A DNA stretch of 64,000 bases, from assembly GCF_036855935.1 (NCBI RefSeq), contig NZ_JASPFK010000001.1, positions 1,986,501-2,050,500 of the forward strand, written 5' to 3'. The position numbers and the translations under genes are program-made. The stretch is from Sphingomonas sp. LR60. Lineage in GTDB: Bacteria > Pseudomonadota > Alphaproteobacteria > Sphingomonadales > Sphingomonadaceae. The notes beneath the pieces are model-generated. The model worked only from the letters and a program-made list of their open reading frames with translations, did no database searches and was not told the DNA's origin. Below, in pieces: positions 26,116 to 39,078 of the stretch. The first letter of the stretch is position 1; each line of letters starts with the position of its first letter.

Positions 26116-27413
26116 GCGCGCTGCTCCGTCACGGTGCTGCGCGTATGGCTGGCGATATAGTCGCTCTTCATATTGTGCATATGGACCCATTGTCCGGCCG
26201 CCGCGGCGTCGGTCATCGACCCGATCGGCGCGCCATATTTGATGACCTTGTCGCCCGGCTTCAGTCCGGTACGCGCGATCTTGTGCCCGACCGTCACGCC
26301 CTCGCGCGCCGGGATCGTTCCGCCCGACACCGGCAACAGATCGCCCGCCGCTATCGGCGCGACGCAGATCATCACATTGTCGTCCGGGTGGAGCAGGATC
26401 AGTTGTTGCGGCGCGCGCGCCTCCAGCGCTGGCCACAGATCGTCGGGGATCGGCGCCGCGATCCGGGTGCGCAGATCGGCGACCTCCTGCGGATTGCCGA
26501 GCCCGGCCAGCACGCACGCCACCGCCGGATGCCGCAGCGGGAACTGGATCGCGGCGGCCGGCAGCGCCACGCCTGCGGTGTCGCAGGTCCTGGCCAGCGC
26601 GCGGGTCCGCTCCACCAGCGCGGAGGGCGGCGCGGCATAATCGTAATGCGACTGCGCCGGATCGGCCTCCCGCGGATCGCGCGCGAGGATGCCGCTGTTG
26701 TACGCGCCGCCGATAACGACGCGCACGCCTTGCGCATGGCATCGGTCGAGGAACGGCTTCGCGCTGCGATCGAGCAGCGTATAGCGCCCCGCAAGCAGGA
26801 TCACGTCGAGCGGCACCCGGTCGAGCAGCTCCTCGCAGACCGCGACCTCGTTGACGCCGACGCCGATCGCCCCGACCACGCCGGCCTCACGTAACGCCAC
26901 CATCGCCGCATAGCCGCCGTCGAGGAAGTCACGCAGGTGCCGTTCATGCGCCGCGCTATGCGTCAGCCGCCCGAGATCGTGCGCCAGCAGCACGTCGATC
27001 CGGTCGCGCTGCAACCGCGCGCAGCTCGCGTCGAACGAGCGCCGCACGCCGTCGGCGCTATAGTCGAACGCCGGCTCGAACGGATCGGCATCGACGAAAC
27101 CATGCCGCGTTCCCGCCGCCTCGGTCGGCACGAGCACGCGCCCGACCTTGGTGGAGATCGCGCTTACCCGCTCCGGATCAAGCCGCGCCAGCGCCGCGCC
27201 GAGCCGCCGCTCCGCAAGCCCGAAGCCGTAATGTGGCGCGGTGTCGAAATAACGGATGCCGGCATCCAGTGCGGCAGCCACCGTCGCCTCGGCAGTGGCG
27301 TCGTCGACCGCGCGATAGAGGTTGCCGATCGCCGCCGTCCCCATGCCGAACCGCGGCAGAATCTCGCCAGCCCGGTCGAGCGGCGACGAAGCGGGGGTCG
27401 AGTCTTGGATCAT
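26112..27413 (-). CDS. Fusion: aldo/keto reductase (L-fucose dehydrogenase-like) plus UxaA SAF domain
   Basis: A 433-aa fusion. Residues 1 to about 325 form an aldo/keto reductase barrel with the tetrad regions RYFDTAPHYGFGLAERRLG (Asp, Tyr), STKVGRVL (Lys) and DVLLAHDLG (His), like D-threo-aldose/L-fucose 1-dehydrogenases. Residues 330-433 (LILLHPDDNVMICVAPIAAGD to HMHNMKSDY) are the SAF domain that forms the small part of UxaA dehydratases. These are usually separate proteins. The junction (DLWPALEARAPQQLILLHPD) is clean and in frame, with no stop or new start. The product could bring the first oxidation and the dehydration step together. A deletion fusing two genes is the alternative to a selected fusion. 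Confidence 0.85.
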   Translation of the reverse strand: MIQDSTPASSPLDRAGEILPRFGMGTAAIGNLYRAVDDATAEATVAAALDAGIRYFDTAPHYGFGLAERRLGAALARLDPERVSAISTKVGRVLVPTEAAGTRHGFVDADPFEPAFDYSADGVRRSFDASCARLQRDRIDVLLAHDLGRLTHSAAHERHLRDFLDGGYAAMVALREAGVVGAIGVGVNEVAVCEELLDRVPLDVILLAGRYTLLDRSAKPFLDRCHAQGVRVVIGGAYNSGILARDPREADPAQSHYDYAAPPSALVERTRALARTCDTAGVALPAAAIQFPLRHPAVACVLAGLGNPQEVADLRTRIAAPIPDDLWPALEARAPQQLILLHPDDNVMICVAPIAAGDLLPVSGGTIPAREGVTVGHKIARTGLKPGDKVIKYGAPIGSMTDAAAAGQWVHMHNMKSDYIASHTRSTVTEQRA

Positions 27414-27492
27414 GCACGCTTCCTCTCTCGGCTATCCCTTGTCGCGGTATCGCCGAGCCGGCAACCTAAGAGATGGCTCCCAGAATTGAAAT

Positions 27493-27509
27493 ATGAAAGA
27501 TGCTTTCAT
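27493..27509. promoter_or_regulatory. Probable IclR operator (palindrome)
   Basis: Perfect arms ATGAAAG and CTTTCAT separated by ATG lie between the divergent fucose operon and the IclR gene, with partly symmetric A/T-rich flanks. It is placed for autoregulation and control of the operon. The ATG inside the left arm could open the IclR frame but is rejected as a start. Confidence 0.6.
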
Positions 27510-27567
27510 TTGCGCGCGACCATCCCCGCTGGCGCCTTCCACCGCGCGAAGCTACGGTACGCCGACC

Positions 27568-28320
27568 ATGACCACTCCACCCCGCTACCAGGCCCCGGCG
27601 CTCAAGAAAGGGCTGGAGATCCTGGAACTGCTCGCCACCTCCGAACAGGCGCTGACGATGTCGGATATCTCCAGTGCGCTGGGCCGGTCGGTCGGCGAGA
27701 TATTTCGGATGCTGCAGGTGCTCGAGGAGCATCGCTACATCGCGCGCGACGATGAGGGATACCGCCTCACCAACCGGCTCTTCGCGCTCGGGATGGGCCG
27801 GCCGCCGGTCCGCGATCTGACCGTCACGGCGCTTCCGGTGATGCAGGGGCTTGCGCGTGCCACCGGGCAAAGCTGCCATCTGGCGGTTGCGTCAGGCGCG
27901 GAGATGGTGGTCATCGCCGGGGTCGAGGCGCCCCGGCTGTCGGGTTTCGCGGTGCGCGTCGGCTACCGCCGCCCGCTCCATCGCTCCAATTCGGGGCGCG
28001 TGCTGCTGGCGTTCCAGCCGCCGGCGATCCGGGCGGCGATGCTGGACGAGGTGCGTGAGGCCGGCGGCGACATCGATCCGGCGCTCGACGAACGGCTCGC
28101 CACGCTCGTCTCCGACGGGTACGCCGTCACCCCCAGCCCGATGCTGGAGGGGATCACCGATTTGTCCGCACCGGTCCTCGAACACGGCGCCGCGCGCGCC
28201 GCGCTGACCGTTCCGTTCGTCGCCGGGCGGGCGGCGCTCGTCTCGCTCGAGGAAACCCGCGCGCTGCTCCGCGAAGCCGTCCGCTCGATCAGCGCGCAGC
28301 TCCAGCCGACGGTCGACTAG
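27568..28320 (+). CDS. IclR-family transcription regulator of the fucose operon
   Basis: A 250-aa regulator. N-terminal winged HTH (ALKKGLEILELLATSEQALTMSDISSALGRSVGEIFRMLQVLE) is followed by the IclR effector domain (from about residue 95: SCHLAVASGAEMVVIAGVE, HRSNSGRVLLAF, DLSAPVLEHG). Start at 27568 (MTTPPRYQAP) because the longer frame would begin in the palindromic operator and encode an unlikely N terminus. Divergent from the five-gene operon it probably represses or activates. Confidence 0.88.
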   Translation: MTTPPRYQAPALKKGLEILELLATSEQALTMSDISSALGRSVGEIFRMLQVLEEHRYIARDDEGYRLTNRLFALGMGRPPVRDLTVTALPVMQGLARATGQSCHLAVASGAEMVVIAGVEAPRLSGFAVRVGYRRPLHRSNSGRVLLAFQPPAIRAAMLDEVREAGGDIDPALDERLATLVSDGYAVTPSPMLEGITDLSAPVLEHGAARAALTVPFVAGRAALVSLEETRALLREAVRSISAQLQPTVD

Positions 28321-28368
28321 CCGATCCGTCGGCGCGAGCGGCCAGCCACCCGCTCGTTCGTCGACGGA

Positions 28369-33076
<4,708 letters not shown>

Positions 33077-33180
33077 GGGACCTACCGTCGCCCCGGACGT
33101 TAGGCGCGGCCCGCTTCTTCTTGCCGACCGAAGAAGCGGGCCCCCGGGCTCAAGACCAGTAAGGCGCCCGATCACCACCC

Positions 33181-33275
33181 CGTCATCCCCGCGAAGGCGG
33201 GGATTCAGACGAGCAGGTCTATGTGAGGGCCGCAACGTCAGAGGTTCTGGATTCCCGTTTCCGCGGGAATGACGA
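33181..33275. repeat. 95-bp palindromic repeat, copy 1
   Basis: Begins CGTCATCCCCGCGAAGGCGG and ends with CCGCGGGAATGACGA, with a conserved core (CAGACG...AGGTCT...CCGCAACGTCAGAGGTTCTGG in part). Other copies are at 38854 and 40470. It lies between the beta-galactosidase and DUF454 genes; nothing else is seen in the 294-base gap. Confidence 0.82.
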
Positions 33276-33370
33276 GGGTAATAGCCCAGCCCCCACCCAA
33301 AACCGCTTGCGCGGCACCGATCCGCCACGCGAAACGTTCCCCCGCACGCCGCAGAGGAACCGCAACGATC

Positions 33371-33796
33371 GTGACCGACCTCCCCGCCGACCCGATCAAG
33401 CCCGGCCGCCTGCACGCCGCAGCGCGCTACGGCTGGCTGGCGCTCGGGTTCGTCTTTGTCGCGCTCGGCGTGATCGGCGCGTTGCTGCCGCTGATGCCGA
33501 CCACGATCTTCCTGATCCTCGCCGCCGGCTGCTTCGCGCGCTCGTCGCCGCGGCTGGAGGCATGGCTGCTCGACCACCCGCGCTTCGGCCCGACGTTGCG
33601 CGCGTGGCGGCGTGATCGCGCGATCCCGCGCCGTGCCAAGCTGATGGCATGCACCGGCATCACCATCGGCTATGTTATCTTCCTCGCCACTGCGCGCCCG
33701 CATCTGCCGCTCGCCCTTCTCGTCGCCGCCGCGATGGGCGGATGCGCATTGTTCATCCTCTCGCGCCCGACCGCCACCGCATGGCCGGACGCGTAA
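33371..33796 (+). CDS. DUF454 (YbaN-like) inner-membrane protein
   Basis: A 141-aa protein with three hydrophobic segments. The family core is plain: LGFVFVALGVIGALLPLMPTTIFLILAAGCFARSSPRLEAWLLDH, then LRAWRRDRAIPRRAKLMA. GTG start at 33371 with GAGGAAC upstream. The role is unknown, although YbaN relatives are sometimes found near heme or fatty acid genes. Its stop overlaps the start of the HNH gene. Confidence 0.88.
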   Translation: MTDLPADPIKPGRLHAAARYGWLALGFVFVALGVIGALLPLMPTTIFLILAAGCFARSSPRLEAWLLDHPRFGPTLRAWRRDRAIPRRAKLMACTGITIGYVIFLATARPHLPLALLVAAAMGGCALFILSRPTATAWPDA

Positions 33797-34128
33797 GGCG
33801 CAAGGCCGGGCTCGCCGAAGCCGAAGCGCTCCTGCGCCAAATGAGCACCGCGCCGCCGACATGCGCGCTTTGTGGGCGACCGCTCGGCACCCGTGTCGAG
33901 TGGCACCACGTTATTCCGCGCAGCGAAGGCGGTACCGGCACGGTTCCGCTCCACCCCATTTGTCACCGCGCGATCCACGCAGCGGCCGACAATGCCGCCC
34001 TCGCCCGCGCCGGCACGCTCGACGCGATCCGCGACCTGCCGTCATTGAGTCGCTTCCTGCGGTGGATCGCCGACAAGCCCGCCGACTTCCACGCCCCCAC
34101 CCGCCACCGCCGCGACATGTTGCAATAA
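33781..34128 (+). CDS. HNH endonuclease family protein
   Basis: A 115-aa protein with a zinc-type HNH motif: CALCGRPLG, then VEWHHVIPRSEGGTGTVPLHPICHRAIHA. CxxC and CxxH ligands and the catalytic His of the HH pair are present. The ATG overlaps the end of the DUF454 frame by 16 bases. No restriction-modification partner is adjacent; a stand-alone nuclease or nicking role in repair is possible. Confidence 0.85.
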   Translation: MAGRVRRKAGLAEAEALLRQMSTAPPTCALCGRPLGTRVEWHHVIPRSEGGTGTVPLHPICHRAIHAAADNAALARAGTLDAIRDLPSLSRFLRWIADKPADFHAPTRHRRDMLQ

Positions 34129-34349
34129 GGCCATATTGCGGCGCAGCATCCGGACTGTGGCAGCGATGCGGCAGGCTCGTTCATCTTCTCGACAGATTGC
34201 GTGTCTTTCCCGCAACACCTCCCGAATTCCCTGCCAAACCGGCGCTTTTTCGCGCAACCAAGCGGGGGAGGCGTGGTTAGAGCAGTCCCCGGCCCGGCCG
34301 CACTTGGTGCTGCGACAATCCGGGCAACGAAACTGTATTGAGGTATTTT

Positions 34350-34946
34350 ATGCGTAAGCTCGTTCTTGCGGCCGTTGCCGCATCCGCCGCGTTCGTCGCC
34401 ACCCCCTCGCTCGCGCAGGATATGTCGACCACCGACACCACCACCGCGACCGCGCCGGATGGCACCCGCGCCTTCGGGATCGAGCCGTATGTCGCCGTGC
34501 GCGGCGGCTGGGAAGAGTTCCAGAGCGACAGCGTTCCGGGCGCCCCGCGTCAGAACAAGCTGAACGGTTCGATCGTCGAAGGTCTGGCCGGCGTCAACAT
34601 TCCGCTCGGGCCGGTGTTCGTCGGTGCCGAAGGCAACGTTGCCAAGGGCGTCTCGGGCGACATCGACTGGCAGTATGGCGCCGCGGGCCGCTTCGGCTTC
34701 CGCGCCGGCGACAGCGGCCTGATCTACGGCAAGGTTGGCTACCAGTGGGTGAACTTCGACAAGCGCGTCAACACCGACCGTGACTTCCACGACATGACCT
34801 ACGGCATCGGCTTCGAAGTCGGCCCGAAGGACATCGGTCTGGGCGGCATCACCAGCAACTCGGGCATCCGTCTGCGCGGCGAAGTGTCGAGCTACGGCTG
34901 GACCAACAGCTTCCGCCCGACGCTGGGCATCGTCGCGCACTTCTGA
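34350..34946 (+). CDS. Outer-membrane beta-barrel protein (OmpA/opacity-like)
   Basis: A 198-aa protein with signal peptide MRKLVLAAVAASAAFVATPSLAQ and a barrel of alternating strands (FGIEPYVAVRGGWEEFQSD, DWQYGAAGRFGFRAGDSGLIYGKVGYQWV), ending in aromatic HF. The final Phe is the usual outer-membrane insertion signal. Strong independent gene with its own terminator. Exact role unknown. Confidence 0.85.
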   Translation: MRKLVLAAVAASAAFVATPSLAQDMSTTDTTTATAPDGTRAFGIEPYVAVRGGWEEFQSDSVPGAPRQNKLNGSIVEGLAGVNIPLGPVFVGAEGNVAKGVSGDIDWQYGAAGRFGFRAGDSGLIYGKVGYQWVNFDKRVNTDRDFHDMTYGIGFEVGPKDIGLGGITSNSGIRLRGEVSSYGWTNSFRPTLGIVAHF

Positions 34947-35023
34947 TGCGATGACGAAGAGTTTCCGGTCGCCAAGGGAGCACCAGGCGACCGGACCGCA
35001 CCAGTTGCGTTTCGTGCGGGGAG

Positions 35024-35055
35024 AAAGGGGCGGGGCCGAAAGGTCTCGCCCTTTT
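35024..35055 (+). terminator. Intrinsic terminator after the outer-membrane protein gene
   Basis: Imperfect GC-rich stem AAAGGGGCGGGGCC with GGTCTCGCCCTTTT, closed by a GAAA tetraloop and ending in TTTT. Confidence 0.75.
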
Positions 35056-35092
35056 CCATGTCTGAAACTTATCTGGCGCCAGCCAGCAAACG

Positions 35093-35788
35093 CTAACGCC
35101 GCCGCTTGCGCCGCGTCACGGCCTGCGTGCTCAAGACCTCCAGCAACGCCCGGGCGGCTTCGGTCTCCGCCTCCTGCTTGCTGGTCCCCTCCGCGCTCAC
35201 TTCGTCCTTGCCCACCGTCACCCGCACCGTGAAGCGCGGCGCATGGCCCGGCCCGGATCGATCGACCAGTTCATAGGCGGGCACCGCACGCCGGTTCGCC
35301 GCCGCCCATTCCTGCAACGCGGACTTGGGATGTTGCGGGGCCTTGTCGTCGCTATGAATGCGATCCGCCCACAACCGCCGGATCGCGGCCCGCGCCGCAT
35401 CGAGCCCGGCGGTACGATACAAGGCGCCGAGCAGCGCCTCCATCACGTCTCCGAGTAGATTGTCGCCATGCTGCGCGCCATCGTCCCGCGCTTGCTTGCC
35501 AAGCCGGACATGCGCGACCGCACCGATCCCGCGCGCTACTTCCGCACAGACCGCGCCCGTCACCAGCGCATTGAACCGCTTCGACAATTGCCCTTCAGGC
35601 TCGTCGGGGAAGACCTCGCTCAGCCATTCCGCCATGACGAGCCCGAGTACGCGGTCCCCAAGGAATTCGAGCCGCTCGTAGCTCTCGCCGGCATGGCTCG
35701 AATGCGTCAGCGCGCGAACGAACAAATCGGGCTCGTCGGGCCGGACGCCCAGTACCTCGCCGACCCACGCGGCGACGTCGTCGCCCAC
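35093..35788 (-). CDS. rnc: Ribonuclease III
   Basis: Double-strand-specific RNase for rRNA and mRNA processing, 231 aa. The catalytic signature ERLEFLGDRVLGLV (about residue 40) and second acidic site DVMEALLGALY are present, then the dsRNA-binding domain (HPKSALQEWAAANRRAVPAYELVDRSG ... EVSAEGTSKQEAETEAARALLEVL). A basic tail RRKRRR follows. The GTG at 35788, two bases after the lepB stop, fits the family length. An upstream ATG at 35854 would overlap lepB by 64 bases. The lepB-rnc order is a common bacterial operon. Confidence 0.93.
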   Translation of the reverse strand: MGDDVAAWVGEVLGVRPDEPDLFVRALTHSSHAGESYERLEFLGDRVLGLVMAEWLSEVFPDEPEGQLSKRFNALVTGAVCAEVARGIGAVAHVRLGKQARDDGAQHGDNLLGDVMEALLGALYRTAGLDAARAAIRRLWADRIHSDDKAPQHPKSALQEWAAANRRAVPAYELVDRSGPGHAPRFTVRVTVGKDEVSAEGTSKQEAETEAARALLEVLSTQAVTRRKRRR

Positions 35789-35790
35789 GC

Positions 35791-36606
35791 TCAGAAGCCG
35801 TGTCCGATCCGGCTGAACCGCGCCGCCGATACCCACGTCCACGGCTTGATCCATTCCGCTGACCCGTCGGTCGACCAGAAGGTGACCAACGCCTTGCCCT
35901 CGATCCGCTCCATCGGAATATAGCCCATGCCCTCGGGCGGTGCGAAGCGGCTGTCGGCGCTGTCGTCGCGATTGTCACCCATCAGGAACACGTCGCCCGC
36001 GGGCACGGTATAGACGTCGGTATCGTCGGCGATCGGCAGATTGCCCTGATCGAGCACCTCATAGCTGCGCCCGCCCGGCAGCGTCTCGCGGAAGCGCGGA
36101 TAGCGGCAGATCGGCTGCCCGCTCGCGTCGACGTCCTGGAACTCCGCACCGCACTTCTCGGCCGGGAAGTTGGGTGTCAGCGGCACGATGAAGTCGGCGA
36201 CGCGCTGCTTGGGAATCGCCTGGCCGTTGAGGAACACCTGGCCGTTGCGCATCTGGATCGTATCGCCGGGCAGCCCGATCACGCGCTTGATGACGTCATG
36301 ATCGTCCGGCCCCATCGATCGGAACACCACCGTGTCACCGCGCGTCGGCGTGCTCGCGAAGATCCGGCCGGGGATCAGCGGAATGCCCCATGGCAGCGAC
36401 CAGCGCGAATAGCCGTAATTCCACTTCGACACGAACAGATAGTCGCCGATCAGCAGCCGCGGCAGCATCGATTCGGACGGGATCGAAAAGGGCGAGAAGA
36501 TGAAGCTGCGCAGGATGAACACGAACAACGCCAGCTTCAGCAGGAAGCGGACCGTCTCGCCGGTTTCGGAACGCGCGGGCTTGCCGGGGGCAGCAGGGGT
36601 GGCCAT
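35791..36606 (-). CDS. lepB: Signal peptidase I LepB
   Basis: Membrane protease that removes signal peptides, 271 aa. One N-terminal membrane helix (RFLLKLALFVFILRSFIF), then catalytic Ser in PFSIPSESMLP and catalytic Lys in DVIKRVIGLPGD, followed by the box GDVFLMGDNRDDSADSRF. Start MATPAAPGKPARSE at 36606; a longer frame upstream is the shadow of the divergent pgi gene. Next gene in the operon is rnc. Confidence 0.95.
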   Translation of the reverse strand: MATPAAPGKPARSETGETVRFLLKLALFVFILRSFIFSPFSIPSESMLPRLLIGDYLFVSKWNYGYSRWSLPWGIPLIPGRIFASTPTRGDTVVFRSMGPDDHDVIKRVIGLPGDTIQMRNGQVFLNGQAIPKQRVADFIVPLTPNFPAEKCGAEFQDVDASGQPICRYPRFRETLPGGRSYEVLDQGNLPIADDTDVYTVPAGDVFLMGDNRDDSADSRFAPPEGMGYIPMERIEGKALVTFWSTDGSAEWIKPWTWVSAARFSRIGHGF

Positions 36607-36701
36607 GAAGCACCGCGTCGCGCAACCGCTCGCCTTCGTCAAGCGGAGCCTTGGCTTGCGCGAACGGTTGTGACCCGCAATTGCTCGGAAGGAAGTTGCA
36701 C

Positions 36702-38192
36702 GTGGCGGATTGGTCAAGGATCGAAGCGCTCCCGAAGGAGCGGCTGGAGACGCTGTTCGCGAACGACCCGGATCGGCTGGCGAGACTGTCACTCGACGTC
36801 GCCGGGATCCATTTCGACTGGTCGAAGACGCATTTGACCCCCGACGCGGTCGCGGCGTTCGAGGCGCTGGCAAAGGAAACCGATCTCGCCGGCAAGCGCG
36901 AAGCGATGTTCGGCGGTCAGAACGTCAACGTCACCGAGGATCGCCCGGTCGAGCACACCGCCGAACGTGGCGAAGGCAAGGACGAGAGCGTTGCCCGCGC
37001 CGCTTCCTATCACGCGCGGATGCGCGCGGTGATCGACGCGATCGAGGCCGACGCCTTCGGCCCGATCCGCCACGTCCTGCACGTCGGCATCGGCGGCTCG
37101 GCACTCGGCCCGCACCTGCTCATCGACGCGCTCGGCCGCGACAGCGACCGCTACGACGTCGCGATCGTCTCGAATGTCGACGGCATGGCGCTCGACGACG
37201 TCTTCGACCGCTTCGATCCCGCGACGACGTTGCTGGTCGTCGCCTCGAAGACCTTCACCACCACCGAGACGATGATGAACGCCGACAGCGTCATCGCATG
37301 GATGACCGGCGCGGGCGTCGAAGACCCCTATGGCCGCGTCGTGGCGCTGACCGCCTCGCCCGAAAAGGCGATCGAATGGGGCGTCGACGAGACGCGCATC
37401 CTGCCCTTTTCCGAGGGTGTCGGCGGCCGTTATTCGCTCTGGTCCTCGATCGGCTTCCCGGCGGCGATCAAGCTCGGCTGGGAACAATTCGAGGAATTGC
37501 TCGACGGCGCGGCCGAGATGGACCGCCATTTCCGCCTGACCGCGCTGCATGAAAACGCCCCGGCACTCGCCGCCTTCGCCGACCTTTATTACACGCAGGT
37601 GCGCGGTTGCGAGACGCGCGCGCCCTTCGCCTATGACGAGCGTCTGCGCCTGTTGCCGAGCTACCTCCAGCAGCTCGAGATGGAGTCGAATGGCAAGGGC
37701 GTGACGGTCGATGGCCAGCCGGTCGGCCGTCCGACCGCCGCGATCACCTGGGGCGGGGTCGGCACCGACGCGCAACATGCTGTGTTCCAGTTGCTTCACC
37801 AGGGCACGCACCTCGTTCCCGTTGAGTTCCTCGCCGTGATCGAAGCCGGCGACACGCTCCCGGCGGAGCATCACCGCCAGTTGCTGCTGAACGCCTTCGC
37901 ACAGGGTGCGGCGCTGATGCAGGGCAAGCAGGTCGACGATCCCGCGCGCAGCTATCCCGGCGACCGGCCGTCCTCGACCTTGCTGCTCGACCGGCTCGAC
38001 GCGCGCACGCTCGGCGCGCTGATCGCCTTCTACGAACATCGCGTGTTCGTGAATGGCGTGCTGCTTGGCATCAACTCCTTCGACCAGTTCGGCGTCGAGC
38101 TGGGCAAGGAGATGGCCAAGGCCGCAGCGAAGGGCGGCGGCGACTTCGACCCCTCCACCACGGACCTGATCGCGCGCGCCGGTCTGGCGTAA
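36702..38192 (+). CDS. pgi: Glucose-6-phosphate isomerase
   Basis: Glycolysis enzyme, 496 aa, interconverting glucose-6-P and fructose-6-P. Motifs are HVGIGGSALGPHLLIDAL, VVASKTFTTTETMMNA, GGRYSLWSSIGFPAAIKLG, catalytic Glu in LEMESNGKGV, and Lys in NSFDQFGVELGKEMA. GTG start at 36702 with GGAAGGAAG upstream. Divergent from lepB. Confidence 0.95.
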   Translation: MADWSRIEALPKERLETLFANDPDRLARLSLDVAGIHFDWSKTHLTPDAVAAFEALAKETDLAGKREAMFGGQNVNVTEDRPVEHTAERGEGKDESVARAASYHARMRAVIDAIEADAFGPIRHVLHVGIGGSALGPHLLIDALGRDSDRYDVAIVSNVDGMALDDVFDRFDPATTLLVVASKTFTTTETMMNADSVIAWMTGAGVEDPYGRVVALTASPEKAIEWGVDETRILPFSEGVGGRYSLWSSIGFPAAIKLGWEQFEELLDGAAEMDRHFRLTALHENAPALAAFADLYYTQVRGCETRAPFAYDERLRLLPSYLQQLEMESNGKGVTVDGQPVGRPTAAITWGGVGTDAQHAVFQLLHQGTHLVPVEFLAVIEAGDTLPAEHHRQLLLNAFAQGAALMQGKQVDDPARSYPGDRPSSTLLLDRLDARTLGALIAFYEHRVFVNGVLLGINSFDQFGVELGKEMAKAAAKGGGDFDPSTTDLIARAGLA

Positions 38193-38209
38193 GGGCGCAC
38201 GACCGATTA

Positions 38210-38237
38210 TGTGTATGGCTCTGCGGAGCCATACACA
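38210..38237. promoter_or_regulatory. Perfect 28-bp palindrome touching the vapB start (operator)
   Basis: Arms TGTGTATGGCTC and GAGCCATACACA flank TGCG. The last base of the right arm is the A of the vapB ATG. VapB/VapBC complexes normally bind such palindromes to autorepress. The position leaves no space for a Shine-Dalgarno site. Confidence 0.78.
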
Positions 38238-38449
38238 TGCGGACCAATATCGAGATCGACGACGCTCTCATGGCGGAAGCCATGGAAGCGCTCGGCGTGA
38301 CCACCAAACGCGAAGCGGTCACGGAGGCGCTTCGCCGTTCGATCCGCGCGAGGCGGCAGTTGGATGCCATCCGCGGCCTGCGCGGGCTGGGCTGGGAGGG
38401 CGACCTCGCCGACATGCGAACCAGCAAATACATTCCTGAAGGCGAATGA
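38237..38449 (+). CDS. vapB: VapB-type antitoxin
   Basis: A 70-aa antitoxin. N-terminal ribbon-helix-helix DNA-binding part MRTNIEIDDALMAEAMEALG with TKREAVTEALRRSI is followed by a C-terminal toxin-neutralising tail (GWEGDLADMRTSKYIPEGE). It overlaps the toxin gene by four bases. The start is fixed by the palindrome just upstream. Confidence 0.9.
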   Translation: MRTNIEIDDALMAEAMEALGVTTKREAVTEALRRSIRARRQLDAIRGLRGLGWEGDLADMRTSKYIPEGE

Positions 38450-38844
38450 TCCTTGTCGATAGCAGCGTTTTGATCGACGTGCTGAACGGGCGCGAAACGT
38501 TGCAGACTCGTAGGCTTGAGGAATTGTCGCTGGACGAGCAGGATCTGGCGGTCGGCGATTTGATGATCGTGGAGGTCCTGCAAGGCACGCGAACGAATAG
38601 AGCCTTCGAGTTGGCCCGCGCGTACCTGTCGGATTTTTCGCAGCTGCGGATAAGTGACGTGCCGGTGGCCGAGCAGGCGGCCCGAAACTATCGCGCTCTC
38701 CGACACCGCGGCATCACCATCCGCAAGACCATCGATACGCTGATCGCAACGCGGCGCATCATGGCCGAAGTGCCGCTACTGTATAACGATCGCGACTTCG
38801 ACCCGTTCGTCGAGCATCTCGGCCTGCGCTCCGCAATGACGTAG
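38446..38844 (+). CDS. vapC: VapC-type PIN-domain toxin
   Basis: PIN-domain ribonuclease, 132 aa. Acidic residues of the active site are visible: D5 in ILVDSSVLIDVL, E43 in MIVEVLQGTR, Asp in TIRKTIDTLIA, and Asp in LLYNDRDFDPF. ATG overlaps vapB (ATGA). VapC toxins cleave tRNA or rRNA in known cases; the target here is unknown. The codon use is somewhat less GC-biased than the neighbours, in keeping with transfer. Confidence 0.92.
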   Translation: MILVDSSVLIDVLNGRETLQTRRLEELSLDEQDLAVGDLMIVEVLQGTRTNRAFELARAYLSDFSQLRISDVPVAEQAARNYRALRHRGITIRKTIDTLIATRRIMAEVPLLYNDRDFDPFVEHLGLRSAMT

Positions 38845-38853
38845 CCTCCGCCC

Positions 38854-38950
38854 CGTCATCCCCGCGAAAGCGGGGATCCAGACGCGCAGGTTTCTCGATA
38901 GAGCCGCAAACGTCGGAGGTTCTGGATCCCCGCCTGCGCGGGAATGACGA
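38854..38950. repeat. 95-bp palindromic repeat, copy 2
   Basis: Starts CGTCATCCCCGCGAAAGCGG and ends GCGCGGGAATGACGA, with the core TTCTGGATCCCCG. Same family as 33181 and 40470. It follows vapC, upstream of gor. Confidence 0.83.
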
Positions 38951-39078
38951 GGGAACCCCGCCCTGTCCTACCCCGCCCCGCCCTGCTAACAGCGGCACCA
39001 TCCGGCGCCCCGCTGGTTCACCATCCAACCCGCGATCGTCTCAACATTCGCAACTTTCGCGCCCCACGGAGCCTGTCC

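Noticed and set aside
27493-27567. Upstream ATG as the start of the IclR regulator
   Set aside because: It lies in the palindromic operator and adds 25 residues that do not fit the family. MTTPPRY at 27568 is better.
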